A stretch of 64,000 nt of DNA from Whitmania pigra. Its lineage: Eukaryota; Annelida; Clitellata; Hirudinida; Haemopidae. Below the pieces are notes generated by a model. It ran no database searches and had not been told where the DNA came from. It saw only the letters and a program-made list of their open reading frames with translations. Positions 37,716 through 62,790 of this stretch are shown here, piece by piece (the stretch's first letter is position 1; the number at the start of each line of letters is the position of its first letter). The position numbers were made by a program, and so were the translations under genes. The stretch spans positions 211,001 through 275,000 of the forward strand of contig JAJTWR010000293.1 of the NCBI GenBank assembly GCA_021613335.1, in the 5' to 3' direction.

Positions 37716-38202
37716 ATGTTTTATATTAAGCGAAAAGACCAAAGTGAGTTTGAATTTAGTTTACAACTTCTGGGAACTTTTCTACTGAGGAAATCAAGCT
37801 AATTTTATTTAATTTTAAAAATTAAGTTCAGGAATCAGAACATCAATGTAGCATATGCCACGACAATCTGTTAGACAAAGAATTGGCTGTTCAACTTTCA
37901 TGCCGTCACTTTTTCCACTACCATTGCATCTTTCCCTGGTTTAATCTGGTAATTGACTAATACTTGACAAATATTTTACCCAATATTTATTGATTTAGTT
38001 TAAATTTTTAAAGTATCTTTGATTCAAAAAACAAAATAATACGTGTCCAATGTGCAGAGCAAATCTTCAAAACTTCAAAAACAAAGATGCATCTTCAAAT
38101 CCGAATTGCGCAGTGTTTGTTTCAGGCATTTGTGTAGTTTTTCTCATTTCATCAACGATCGTTTCTTGCATTGCTATGTTCATAATAATGATATTTTTTT
38201 AG
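37716..38202 (+). CDS. small RING-H2 protein with C-terminal membrane helix, copy 1
   Basis: Exons 37716-37743, 37839-37948 and 38044-38202 give a 98-residue product. The RING has CSIC, SCRHFFHYHC (C-x-H-x2-H-x2-C) and CPMC, followed by a hydrophobic stretch ICVVFLISSTIVSCIAMFII near the end. This is the layout of a tail-anchored RING E3 ubiquitin ligase; the substrate is unknown. The exon 3 border is abnormal: there is no AG before TGTCCAATGTGC (the intron would end in CG), and the in-frame upstream codons meet a stop at 38020. The next AG, at 38054-38055, would remove CPMC and shift the frame. The copy may be damaged, or the base may be wrong. Confidence 0.55.
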
Positions 38203-38936
38203 TAAATAAAAAATTTCAGTATAACTCATTAATTATTTTTTTTATAAAAATTGCCATTTTTAACTCTGAGTCAACAGCAGTTTTGTTGTTAAATTTCGTG
38301 CTCGTCAACATTACCAGTGGTCTGATAGTTTTTTTAAGTTACATTTCATAGACTAAAAAGGAACTTCTCTACCAATCAACTTCTTTCAGCAAAATTTATA
38401 AACCCGATGAAAAGCTCATTTATTTAGATCATATTTCTTTTCCTGGAAAAAGGAGCACAACTTTCAATAAGATGCCAAGGTTTAACGGCGATGTATTCAA
38501 CATTTTTCGAGGTAAAATGTTGAAAGTTGGATTAATAAATCATAAAAAAAATATCCCATTACTAACTAAAACATTGTATCTCATCTCTAAATAAAAATAA
38601 AATTTCACCAGTTGATGTTCAACTTTTGAAAAGAAATGCATATATATTGTCAAAAGTTAACGAAATTCGGTTAAAAAAAATAATTCTAAATAAATTTATT
38701 GAAAATTATTTTGCATGTGATAAGGTCTTTTTAGAGGGCGTTTTGTCAATGCGTTAGCGGGAAATAGTTAACTGACATTTTCGAACACATGTTCACTTAG
38801 ATTACCTTCATAGGCTGGTCTTCAGAAGAGTGTCATTCGAATTTGAAATCACAATTAAATTACAGAGAAATTTTGTCCTAGCTGATATAATGTGAGATAT
38901 TTTCGTAACTTAATGGTTATGAAATTCCCAATTTTT

Positions 38937-39388
38937 TTCCATCCATCCATCCATCCATCCATCCATCCATCCATCCATCCATCCATCCATCCATCCATCC
39001 ATCCATTCCATCCATCCATCCATCCATCCATCCATCCATTCCATCCATCCATCCATCCATCCATCCATCCATCCATCCATTCCATCCATCCATCCATCCA
39101 TCCATCCATCCATCCATCCATCCATCCATCCATCCATCCATCCATCCATCCATCCATCCATCCATCCATCCATCCATCCATCCATCCATCCATCCATCCA
39201 TCCATCCATCCATCCATCCATCCATCCATCCATCCATCCATTCCATCCATCCATCCATTCCATCCATCCATCCATCCATCCATCCATCCATCCATCCATC
39301 CATCCATCCATCCATCCAATCCATCCATCCATCATCCATCCATCCATCCATCCATCCATCCATCCATCCATCCATCCATCTATCCATC
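38937..39388. repeat. (CCAT)n tetranucleotide microsatellite
   Basis: About 450 bp of CCAT/CATC with single-base TTCC slips every 40-60 bp at the left. It separates the two duplication copies. Confidence 0.95.
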
Positions 39389-39539
39389 TGTTAAAAACCC
39401 AGTAGTGCTCTTTCTAAGGTCTATTTTCAATTAACACTAATTGATTGTTTTCACTTTTTAATGTGTAATTTTATAAAAAATTATCTTAAAAATTGGTTTG
39501 ATTTTCTAAGCGAAATTATTATTCTAAAAATAAATTCAA

Positions 39540-40960
39540 AAAAAAAATTTTTTAGAGTTGAAGACATTATGATTTCAAGCATTCATAATTTAAGTATCGA
39601 TTATTAATTATTTTTCACTTAACATTACTTTTATTATGATGATGAATTGTTGCTGAAGTTGTAGCAATCACTTTTTCCTGCTGACCAACTTTAACATATC
39701 TAACATCCTATTTGCTTCTGCATATTGCATGCTTAATTTTCAGTTCTGGCTCACAATCCTTTGCCTTGGGAAGCGCCAAAATTATTAATGTTAATTGAAG
39801 AGAGAGCTCCAAATTATTATGTACTCCAAATGAGAGTATGGTATACCTACTTTGTCTTTACAACTACGACCAAAAATTGCAAAGTTATTTATTTAATTAT
39901 TTATTTCATTAAAGTCCGTTGCATAACTAGGATGATTTGGACTTAACAAAGTTATTTAAATATACAACTTATATAAACACACATGTATGTATATATTATA
40001 TATATATATATTATATATACATACATATACATACATATACATATATATATATATACGTATTTTTATTTAACCTGAAACAAGTCCTGATTTTTGATTAGAA
40101 AAATTTTTAAATTAAATTGGAATTATGGTTTTAAAAAATTAATTTATAACTAGATTATTAATTTATCATTTTAAAATTAGTTTTAGTTTTATTTCAAAAT
40201 AGCACATTTTCTATTCTTCTAAATATCTATCGTGGCTATCGTAGCGAAATAGTATTTAAGTGTTCAACTCACTATCTGATTATCGTCATTCACATTTTAA
40301 CTTTTGTTCAGGAGCAAAAAGCGAAGCCATTTCTTTCTGTAAATATTTACTAAATAAAGGTGAACAATTATTTCTCTGGTAGGATTGATAATGCTTTCAT
40401 TGAGTAATGGCATAATTAAATATTGAATAAAATAACTTTAAAAAGCAGCAGTAACAATGTCGTATATTGGAAGGAATGAGCGAAGTGAGTTTACATACTT
40501 ATGGGAGCATTTACATAAAAAAATCTTATCTAATCTATTTAATTCGAAAATTCAGTCCGGGAATCGAAGCATAAGTGTCAAAAGTGCAATGTACCCATCA
40601 CAGACGCAGATTTAGTATTTCAGTTTCCGTGCGGTCACATTTACCACAACAATTGCATCACTCCATCAATGAGGGAATGGGTCAGTAAAATTAACCCTGC
40701 TTAAATAAGTCTTAACTTATGTGCAGTAATTAAATATTGATTTTGTAAGAAAAACTATAAAAATTTGATTTGTGTAACAGGGTCTTCGTTGTCGAAGTGA
40801 ATGTCAAGAACGCATTACACCTTCAGAACCTAATTTTCGTTATGAGATGACAGCATGCGCCGTGATCTTTTTGGCCATTTTGACGACGTGTCTAATTTTG
40901 TCCGGGGTCATTTCTTTCCTAGCTATTATAACAATAGCTTTTTTTGATAAATAAAAATTG
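39540..40960 (+). repeat. tandem segmental duplication, copy 2
   Basis: Counterpart of 36150-38240, without the minisatellite but with an ATATAC-rich patch at 39960-40060. Divergence is considerable in noncoding parts, so the duplication is not recent. Confidence 0.75.
40457..40954 (+). CDS. small RING-like protein with C-terminal membrane helix, copy 2
   Basis: Exons 40457-40484, 40556-40680 and 40781-40954 have normal GT/AG sites and join to 108 residues beginning MSYIGRNERIRESKHKC. RING ligands are CQKC and CGHIYHNNC, but the last pair reads C-R-S-E-C (C-x3-C) instead of C-P-x-C. Zinc binding at that site, and E2 engagement, may therefore be altered. A hydrophobic segment ILTTCLILSGVISFLAIITI follows, then FFDK and stop. 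It is paralogous to copy 1 by exon layout, motif order and flanks. The pair is antisense to the PKA R gene. Confidence 0.65.
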
Positions 40961-40974
40961 TTCACTAAAAATTA

Positions 40975-41660
40975 CCGCGATGAATATTCCGGCGATGAAT
41001 TTTCCGGACCCCATATTGATTACGGTGGTGACCCGACAAAAAAGCCCCGTCATTACAACCCTGTGACAAAATAGCCCAGGACGAAAAAAAACCGTCAAAA
41101 TAGCCAGGCGACAAAATAGCCCCGTCAAAACAGCCCCGTCAATGCATTTAAAAAATTTTTGTGAGTTGAATACATTAACCGATAACTGGTTCCAAATTTA
41201 ATTCGAAATTAGTGGTTTGAAGATTTATCGTCTAAAATATTATTAGGATTCCGGCTACTTCCTCACTTTACGTGAACTTTTCAAGTTGGTATTTAATATA
41301 AACTATCCTCACCTTATCATCATGTCATTTAATATGTTTTGTTAAATAAATTTTTGTCACTGTAACTTACTATTCTTGTTTTAAAAATTATCATTTTAAC
41401 AGAGTTAAAAACAGCTTTGTTTTCTTACTAAGTAATCATTTTCGAGTGGTCGAAAGGGTCAAGGTAAATTCAAATGGTAAATATTATTATCATAAATTTA
41501 AATGGTAAATATTATTATCATAAATTTAAATGGTAAATATTATTATCATAAATTTAAATGGTAAATATTATTACTATAAATTTTCCGGAGATGAATATTC
41601 CGGGATGAATGTTCCGTCGATGACTTTTCCGGCGGTAAATTTACCGGATCGCTGGTCGGA
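40975..41660. repeat. cluster of short repeats with GATGAATTTTCCGG and AATAGCCCCGTCAA motifs
   Basis: GATGAATATTCCGG-type 15-16-bp units occur at 40979-41015 and again at 41580-41640. GACAAAATAGCCCCGTC-type units fill 41035-41145. A 28-bp unit (AAATGGTAAATATTATTATC core) is repeated four times at 41476-41575. The outer motif pairs could be remnants of element ends. Confidence 0.6.
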
Positions 41661-44593
41661 AGGGTCTCGTAACGAACGGGCAAAGATTTATTAAGCCGTT
41701 AAATTCTTAATTTAAACGACTCGAACCGATCAATGGCCGTTTTGACTCGTTACGGCTGATGAGAAACAGATTTTCTTTGTAGAAGTAATGATTTTAATGT
41801 ATATTGCTTGATTTTTTTTATAAAATGGTTTGGTTTATTTTTTCACAATTCGAAGTTACGTGTCATTGATGTTCCTGAAAGTACATGGGATTGGCTCCCA
41901 TGTTTCTTTCCAGGCTTTATTAAATGTCATCCTCAATTCTTCATTAGATAACATTAACTTTTTTTAAAGAATTTATATTTATATATTGTATATTTACATT
42001 TGTATATTGTATATTTATCATAATTTGGCAGGGAAGAATTCATCTTCCGGCGTTTCTTCTGTTTAGCAAGGGTAAAGCAGGGGTAAAGCAAGGTAATTCT
42101 TGATCAAACATCAGATTCAATTCATAAAAATTTTGTAATTTCTAAAACTAAATTGGCTTGTCAGACAGAAGCGACAGAACAGGAAACTTTAATGTGGAGA
42201 CATTATTTTCAAAAAGAAATGTGCTCGACAATTACCAAATTTAAATTGAAACCCGTTTTTAAATAGATAAAACATTTTCTTACTAAAAACGAATCAAAAT
42301 TAATAAATTTTTCATAGATTAAATTTTTGTTCTGACTCGCTTTGTCTCGTTAAATTAGAAACAAAAATTCTTGGCTGTTCAAAATTCGTGCTCGGAAATT
42401 CATCTCTCGACTTTTCAAATAGACGATCAGGAGGTCAAAGATTGTCCTACCTCAGATACCTATTACTGACTTTACTAAGGGGAGACTGGGGTACATTGTG
42501 ATGCTTAAAGAGAGGTCCTTTATTAAATTTGCAATGTCATACACAGTGCTTACAAATACGTATGAAACCTAGATGTTGATCATAAAGTCCAACTGACAGG
42601 CTAAAATATATTTTATTTAAATGCCTTTATTTACAACTTTAAAAGACGTCATAACATCGGCATAAGCCTGGTGCAATAAATTGTACGACTATACTCAAAT
42701 GTCGTAAGCGTTAAAGATTACCACTAAAATAACAAAACTGTAAATGTCTCATTCCGCACAAAAATAGGATTTTTTCCTTTTCAGGGATTTCTCTCTGGTG
42801 GGAGCGCTATATAAATCGTCTTTGCATCCTGTTTGAAAACCTGTCCTACTCATCAAGTTACGATGAAGACATTATTCAACTACAACAACTACTCACCCAT
42901 CCATCCACCCATTCACCCACCCATCCACCCATCCATTAGTGACACTAGAAAGTCGTCAATGAGAACTATTATTCTTACTCGTCCCGAGATTGCCTCGAGC
43001 GGAAGAAATGAAGGATAAGTGAATGAATGAAAGAAGAAATTGATGCATGGATGAAAGGATGGATAAAAGAACAACCTTACGCTTGGATGGGCAGCGAATG
43101 GATTAATTGATAATGTACTACCTAATAAACTAAAAAGTGAATATTTAATAGTATTTAGTAAATTATTAATAGTATTTAGTGATAATAATATTAGTCTTTC
43201 TTAATTTTATTCTTACTATTTAAAAATTATGTACTTCATTGAAATTACTTTAAGATGAGTGAATGAATGATGAAAAGGTGATGCTTCGTATTTACGAAAT
43301 GATGGAATTGTCAGTTGAAAGTGAAATTCAAATCTTAACGAAATGGGTTCAATTTACATTTTTATTTAATTTATAAATCAGTACGTATGTCAAAACGCCC
43401 ACCCAATATATCCATCCATTTATCAATAAACACTTACATCCACCTGTCCATCAATCTGCACATTCATTCCACAACCAGCCGCTATTTTTGTTTGGCCGTG
43501 TTTTTGTTCCCACCAACCACTTCTCGTTGCTATTACGACGTGACGTTCATAAAACAACGACTACTGGTTCGAGCAGTTGCCGTTGAGTTTTTGTGACATG
43601 GTTTTGCCTGAGATCATCTTCATTATTACCATAATCATCATCACCACCATCATTAGCATCTCCATCATCGTCATCATCATTATTACCAAAATCATCATCA
43701 GCACCATCATCGTCATCATCATCATTATTTTTATGCAGGACGGGAAACCTTAGAGCTTCAACAGCAAAAATGTCAAGGACGATGACTTAAGCGGTGACAA
43801 AATCCCGTCAAAATTCAAAGCTTTCTACTGTAGTAAAAAGATGAAACAAACCAAATAATTGGATATCTAATATTATTTAGTAACTATTTAATAATATCTA
43901 TTAAATATATAATGTTATTCATAAATAAGTGAATATGTAATATTATTTAGTAACTATTTAATAATATCTATTAAATATATAATGTTATTCATAAATAAGT
44001 GAATATGTAATATTATTCTCATCCCTTAAAAATCCAGCACTTCATTGTAATGTTGAATCTCTGCATTTGAATAATTTATGCATCCTGAAAAATTATTTGC
44101 ATGCTTAATGACTTTGACGAATGTTATTCCCTTTTTTACAGGTTTTTTTTTAGCTCGTGTCTCGTAAATCAACTGCGGGTTACGAGTACTGATGAGGCAA
44201 TTGTTGCATTGAATTCTGTTCGAAATTAATAAAACTTAATTAAGAAAAGTTCAATAACAAATGATGATGACGATGATGGAATAAGGAATAAAAATATTTT
44301 TAGGTAACATTAATATGTATTAATTCAATTGAAAAGGTTAAGTAACAAACAATAATAATAATATTTATTATAATATATATAAAGTTATAATTATTAATAT
44401 ATATATATATACATAAAATTATAATAATTGTTATTATTAATATAAAAATATAATATCATAATAATAATTATTATTATTATCTTTGGACGTTGTTAGCTGT
44501 GTCTCCTTTGAAGGCGCCGTATTAAATTCTGTCGTTAAGGTGTTTAATTTCACCATCATCATCAAAACCCTCGCCATCGTCATCGTAATCATT

Positions 44594-44625
<32 letters not shown>

Positions 44626-45057
44626 CGCGAAATGATGTCGTCATGGAATTCATGTGATAACATTAAATCCTTTTCTCATCACTGGGGCAGCAAAGAATGC
44701 GATGAACATGGGAATGAAACAAATGTGGTAGCTGGAGGGATGGTTATGATGATGTTGATGATGAAGGTGATGATGATGATGATGATGGTGATGATGGTGA
44801 GGATCATAATGATCATAATGTTAGATTTAATAGTAGGTAACAATAACCATCATCATTACCATCGCCGGGGCATTGTCAAGCAATTAATTTCATGTAAAAC
44901 AAAAGAAGTTCATTATTCATGGGAATTCGTCGGAAAATAGCAGACAGAAAGTTTAGCAAACACGTGCAAACAGAAATTACTTCGGCAAACAGGAAATTAT
45001 CTGTCAACAAAATCAATAATGCAAAAATGTACTACGCGACTACATTGACGTCCTCTA
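41661..45057. other. intergenic or intronic DNA with minor repeats
   Basis: Contains a CCCATCCA run (42896-42936), a 65-bp tandem duplication (about 43868-44005) and several CATCAT/GATGAT patches (43628-43730, 44555-44640, 44735-44800). No gene was recognised. Confidence 0.4.
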
Positions 45058-45302
45058 CAAAACAATACAATACAATACAATACAATGCAATGCAATGCAA
45101 TGCAATGCAATACAATACAATACAATACAATACAATACAATACAATACAATACAATACAATACAATACAATACAATACAATACAATACAATACAATACAA
45201 TACAATGCAATGCAATGCAATGCAATGCAATGCAGTACAGTACAGTACAATACAATACAATACGATACGATACGATACGATACAATACAATACAATACAA
45301 TG
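45058..45302. repeat. (ACAAT)n pentanucleotide microsatellite
   Basis: ACAAT units with blocks of GCAAT, GTACA and ACGAT variants. It is open in all frames because the unit is not a multiple of three. Confidence 0.95.
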
Positions 45303-45800
45303 CATATCTATCTCCGGCTGCCGCTGCAAAGAAATTATAAGACCCAGTTTGCATATATTAAATATGAAGCCACTAACACCTTTTTGCTGTTGGCAACTTG
45401 GGTGGATGCGATCGGCATAAAAAGACCAATGAGAGTCTCACACAATCGAAGTTTGCCGGTGCAAAGCGGGTAGCAAGTATCATGCAGAAGCCATTCAGAA
45501 CCTTCACAGAAGCACTAATCCAAGCAGAAGTGACCGACACAAGAAGGCCAACTATGCCTCTGATAGCCGGCGGTGAGCGGTGGGCCCCGAGCGATAAAAA
45601 CCCAACAGGGATCAGCCGGACGCCACCCGAAGGAGATTCAAAGGGCCGAAACGTTCGAAGACGGGGAACAACTCTTCTGAGGATCCATTTCGGAGCTCCA
45701 AGAAAATGCAATGCAATAGAATACAAAACAGCAATGAACATATTAATAGAATGCAACAACTCCAACAACGTGCAGTGTCAACAGCAACAAAATCATACTT
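45303..45800. other. GC-rich segment beside the pentanucleotide repeat
   Basis: GC content is far above the surroundings, and opposed frames of 130-134 codons (45398-45802 plus, 45373-45768 minus) overlap fully. Neither shows a known motif. The 3' part, AAAATGCAATGCAATAGAATACAA, grades back into CAATG-like units, so it may be a retroelement 3' end. Confidence 0.35.
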
Positions 45801-45929
45801 GAAACAGCTTATGAAAGGATTGTTGTCTATTGAATAAATAAATTAAGGAGGGAACAAATTGACATTTAACAATTTTTCTGACTTCATCACACAAACCAAT
45901 TTATAACTTCATAAATTTTTGACAATTAC

Positions 45930-45954
45930 GATAATAATAATAATAATAATAATA

Positions 45955-46047
<93 letters not shown>

Positions 46048-46080
46048 TAATAATAATAATAATAATATTAGACATTGTAA
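45930..46080. repeat. (AAT)n microsatellite downstream of a candidate 5' exon
   Basis: On the minus strand the repeat begins within ~15 bp of the GTATTG donor of exon 46191-46093. Confidence 0.95.
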
Positions 46081-46092
46081 TAATAACAATAC

Positions 46093-46191
46093 CTCGCTAT
46101 TGCTGCGTTGGTTGCCGGCAGAATTAACAGGACTTCCGCTTTCTTCACCATTTCTGCCTGTTTGAGTCAGTTTCCTCAGTTTGTTGCCCAT
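46093..46191 (-). CDS. candidate alternative first exon of the PKA RI gene (MGNKLRKL start)
   Basis: ATG at 46191 has a good start context (A at -3, G at +4). It opens 33 codons ending at a GTATTG donor in phase 0, the phase required by the PKA R exon at 35750. The peptide begins MGNKLRKL, continues hydrophilic and ends RSNSE. MGN at the start is compatible with N-myristoylation. Spliced to the core it would give a 333-residue R subunit with no dimerization/docking domain. Linkage rests on strand, phase and absence of other candidates; a separate minus-strand gene is possible. Further possible untranslated exons lie at 46430-46640. Confidence 0.4.
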
Positions 46192-48109
46192 CCTTGTACT
46201 TGCCGTTGACCTTGTCTGTGATTTTCGATTGTTGCTTTCAAGTACGTCGAATTGTTGCTCAATCAATTACGGACGAATCTTTAAACGGTCGGCATGTATG
46301 ATTTTGAATTCTCTCTAAAGCTTCAGTTCGGATAGATTTAATCGTAATTCGAGATTTCACTCGGAATGTTCTGGATAAGAAATCGGTTAAGTTCTGGATT
46401 TTCAACGAGCAGACTCTGCAATAATAATATCACAGAACTAATTATTAATTACCAAATCTATCAAACTGCAAACATTCCTGTAATAAAGATCGGTTTATCG
46501 GACTTCACTCCTTCAATATTCCGTTCGATGTAGTCTCACGACCACGGAGAAAGCCAAAGAATCGCAAAGGAACTGTGCAGCTCCGTGTTGAGATGCAGAC
46601 AACCGATGCCTACTCCTCTCATTCGGCAGCTGTTCTCCCTAGTTGTTGTTGTTTTGTTATTGTTATTGCTGTTGTTGAGTCATTTTGTTTTTTGGTCGAT
46701 CCAAAGCAGAGAAGAACCAAAAATTGAAAGTTAATCTTTCTGTCGACAAATTTTAAAATCAAAAACGAAATAAGCAATGGTGAGGGTCAAGAATTTGTTG
46801 GGTATTTTATTTTGAGAATTTTGATTTTTATGAAAATTATGCTTCATATGTCGGTGATATAATATACAATTAAAAAAAAGACATTTTCGCCGTTATGTTT
46901 TCTCCCTTGTCATTGTTGTTTATTACAATTCATAAAATTTTAATTTACTAGTCATAAATTAATAACTTAATTTAATGCATATTAATAAATGTTTAATGAA
47001 AACAAATGCACATTTTAAATTTATTCACTAGGTTCATCGATAATAAATAATGTGTTCTTGGTGTTGAGGAAAAATTTATTGAGGAAACGATATCAATGAT
47101 TATGATGTTAATGATGGTGACATATTAATTAATTAATTAATGTTAATCCTGAGATGAGTTACGAATGCTGAAAACGTTGTTGAAAAAAATTATGATAGTA
47201 CTTTGTTCTTATTCTCTTAATTATTATCTTGTTTTCGTGAACTACTAACATTATAGTTAATTAGCCTATGCTAATTTATTTCCTAATAATTATCATTATA
47301 ATCATCACCATTACCGACATCTTTATCTTCTAAAGATGATCTCATAATTGTTATCATGATCATGAGATTAAACTCACAGGATATTATCCAAGCCTTGTTG
47401 ACAGGTTACGGCGTTGTGATTGTAAGCATAGGGAAAACATTGCGACTTCATGTATCTCTAGGTTTTCACAGAACTTATGGCAATATCTAAAATATGTATA
47501 CTTAAGCTAGTTTTGTTTTGTAATTGTGTTTGAATATTTTGTTTAATAAATCTCTCCCTCTCTCTCTCTCTCTAAAAAAAAGGTACATATGCTTTTAGAC
47601 TAGATTTGCTGGTTACCTTTTCTAAAATAAGATTCACCTTTTTAAAAAAATCTATTTAAAACTGCGCCGCATTTTGTGGAAAGGTTCAAGCAAGAGTATT
47701 ATCGAAAAAATTATTATTTATATTACATTCAAATTTAATCTGTCAGGATTAGATGCACTTTCATGCTTGATTGTTCTTTAAAGTACAATTAAACAATAAC
47801 ATCAGGTATTAATAATAATAAATTTGTAAAGCGTTTTCTACATAGCATCGGATGCCAATTTGTTTAACAAATTAAGAGATCTATCTAAAAACTTGAAGAA
47901 ATTTATTTAAAACTTTTAGTTTCCATGACCGACATAAAAAAAATCTTGACTAAATAAATGAATTTCGTAGGGAGTTGCAGTCTCCTCTGGGCCAAAGAGA
48001 TGGTTATCTCTACAACGAAAGCTGGGAAAGCTCGTAATTTTCTCCCAGATGAAAAAACTACAATAATATTAATAATAATAATTAAAAGATACAAATTTTG
48101 AATATTACT
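46192..48109. other. region upstream of the candidate PKA R 5' exon
   Basis: A GC-richer patch at 46500-46640 (minus strand, ending in a GTGAGA donor-like site) may be a promoter or untranslated exon. The rest is AT-rich with a CT run at 47550-47572. No coding gene was recognised. Confidence 0.35.
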
Positions 48110-48460
48110 AACATCAACCAGAAAATACTACAAGCACGAAAAAATTGGATTTACTCTGGGACAAACAATTGCAGATAGGACAATTCCATCTAACAGACCA
48201 GATGTAACAGTCATAAATAGACAGAAGCGAATATGTCAAATTATAGAAATAACAATTATAGATGACCAGAATGTAATACAGAAAGAAGCATAGAAATATG
48301 ACAAAAACAAGGACCTTTAGAGAGTTTTACACTGTCGTTTACAGTTTTTAAGTTAATTCCCATGTTGACAATGCAACTCGACGACAAACCTTCTCGGCGT
48401 TAAATTTTTACAATAGCTAATTCTTATCAACATCAATATAAACAGAAACAGAATAGAACT
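48110..48460 (+). pseudogene. C-terminal tail of a non-LTR retrotransposon reverse transcriptase ORF
   Basis: The frame reads HEKIGFTLGQTIADRTI, SNRPDVTVINRQ, IIEITIIDDQNVIQKEA and then a stop before KYDKNKD. This matches the conserved region after the RT domain in many non-LTR elements (ANRPD...LIDVAVP.D.N...KE..K...Y.DL). It is broken by stops and lacks the RT core. Confidence 0.55.
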
Positions 48461-49334
48461 GCTGGCTGTAATTAATATGTAATCTGTAATATTTTGTAAA
48501 CAAAATAAATACATTGTTTGGACCTGGGTTATCCATGTGGAGATTCTCAGTTATTTGAATTTGATTTTCTCCAAATGGGTTCAAAGCGTCAAGTCAGTGT
48601 TTATTATGGAGCCTAATGACCGCTCCGGTTAATAATGTCTGATTTTGATTACTGAAGTACTTCTCAGAAGAAGCCAGATGGCAGTACATCACGCACCCGG
48701 TGAAACGGGGTCATAGGTCGTCATAAAATCGAACAAGCATTTCATAACACTGCGACATTTTAACCTCGAGTTCAAAAGGTCGCATAAAAGGCATTGGTTC
48801 GGATCTTTATATTAAGACGTCACCAGCCAACCAATGCTGGTTTGATTAGAAATTGTCGATTTAATTATGCCTTAATTTTGATTGATTGGCTATTTTTTAT
48901 GCTTGTATTTTTATTTTTAGTAAATATGCAAAATTACATTATAATTAATAGCAATACTATTAAATACTATTAATAACATTTACTTTTGTAGGTAAAATTA
49001 AAACTTTTTATAATAGAAGAATTACAAGTGGTGTGACTAATAAAATCCGTGGAGAGATTTTATCGATCCAATTAAAATGTTTGGATAGATTTTAAACTAA
49101 TTGACAAATGCCGATTTAAGATTGTAATGTCTGCGTTTAGATTAATTGAATGACTTCAGCATTAACAATAACTTGTCATTGTAACCTCATTAATAATTAA
49201 CAAACTTTCATATTATTATTTATCGTAATCTGTCAAAATCTACTTCATCATAAAACACTGCGCGTCCTGAAGCTGATTATAATTACAATATTATAATTGG
49301 TCTGTCATCACCACTATCATCGTCTTCAGCATTG
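48461..49334. other. spacer between the retroelement tail and the GC-rich exon region
   Basis: AT-rich, no recognised gene. Confidence 0.35.
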
Positions 49335-49773
49335 TCACGGATGATGTGATGACTCCGAGATTGAAGAGATGAGAAAGTCAGGTGGGGTTGTAGGAAACCC
49401 CTCATGCGGATGAACCCTGGGATCCTTGTGGTCCTGAGAGCAGGCAATGCATTTCAGCAGGTGGTTGGCATTCTTGTGGTGAGTGGAGTCACTGATGGTG
49501 AAAAAGTCAGGTGTGCTTGGATGGAGGCAGTCGAGCAAGTGAGTGGAATGGGGAAGGTCTGCCGAATGATCCCCGGGTTGTATTTTGTCTCTCAGGGTTT
49601 CTGGTCCCAACTGGGTGGACAAGTTGAGCGGTATAACGGGGCACTGATGATGAAAGTGACGGTGTTGGGTCGCCAGCATTTGAGCCTTCAGGGGGCAAAA
49701 TTCTTTGCCTTTCTCCCCGTTACCTGCTGACCTTGGCATGAGGGCAATAAAGGAACCACTGTTGTGTGGTTCG

Positions 49774-61638
<11,865 letters not shown>

Positions 61639-61900
61639 CGACACGCAGATCACGTCATCGGCGATTGGCCGAATGAGGATAGCGAGTCACGGTGGTAATA
61701 AAGTCATTAAGGCAGGCAAAGATTCCGGCGGTGTAGAGTGTTGCTGATGACCGTGGAAAAGTCATTAGCCGGTGGCATCTTTTCAGAAGTCGGAATGCCC
61801 GGGAAATTCAACGTTCCGTGGAATTTCTTTGGCTGTCACTCCAGTTTGGATGAGTCTGTCGAATGGTGAGATTGGTGGATGACCGAGCTTTCCATCCAAC
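61639..61900 (-). promoter_or_regulatory. likely promoter and 5' UTR region of the lectin-sushi gene
   Basis: A GC-richer island directly upstream of the predicted ATG at 61638 on the minus strand, in otherwise AT-rich DNA. No TATA box was assigned; the call rests on position and composition. Confidence 0.35.
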
Positions 61901-61984
61901 CAACCAACCAATGATGTTGGAATTATTATTGTGATTATATATTATAATAATATTATTGTACATAATTATTATACATATTAATGT

Positions 61985-62232
<248 letters not shown>

Positions 62233-62439
62233 TACTTCCTACTTCTCCGAATATCAGTCCCAGGCCGCTATCCCTCCGTTGACATGTCACTGTAAATCTG
62301 CTGAAATATGGCCGCTTGTTTACATCCGGTTTTTATGCGCATGCATGTATTATTTTCATGTGTTATTTTTGGTAGCCACGAACGACAGAACATGGCTAAA
62401 ATGAAAGGTCATAAGGTCAGTAAAATGTGGAACGACGTT

Positions 62440-62790
62440 GGATGGATGGACGAATGGACGGATGGATAGAAGGATGGATAGAAGGATGGATGGATGGATG
62501 GATGAATGGATGTATAAGCAGGTATATGGATGAATGAATGTGGATAGTAGAATGGATGTATAAGCAGGTATATGGATGAATGAATGTGGGTTGTAGAATG
62601 GATGTATAAGCAGGTATATGGATGAATGAATGTGGATAGTAGAATGGATGTATAAGCAGGTATATGGATGAATGAATGTGGATAGTAGAATGGATGTATA
62701 AGCAGGTATATGGATGAATGAATGCGGATAGTAGAATAGATGTATAAGCAGGTATATGGATGAATGAATGTGGGTTGTAGAATGGATGTG
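62440..62790. repeat. 46-bp minisatellite with GGAT-derived units
   Basis: The unit ATGTATAAGCAGGTATATGG plus ATGAATGAATGTGGATAGTAGAATGG recurs about every 46 bp, roughly six times, preceded by GGAT repeats. Confidence 0.9.

Larger units (their letters stand above)
36150..38240 (+). repeat. tandem segmental duplication, copy 1
   Basis: Matching landmarks recur in order about 2.7-3.4 kb downstream. These include the GAAGATATTATTGATTCAAGC-like start, GCTTCTGCACATTGCATGCC, CAAAATAGCACATTCTCTGG, TGATTATCGTCAT, AATACAGGTGAACTA and the RING gene exons. Copy 1 has expanded by a minisatellite. Confidence 0.75.

Noticed and set aside
49404..49730. 108-codon plus-strand frame opposite the GC-rich island
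   Set aside because: Overlaps longer minus-strand frames in the orientation of the surrounding gene; no start context or motif.
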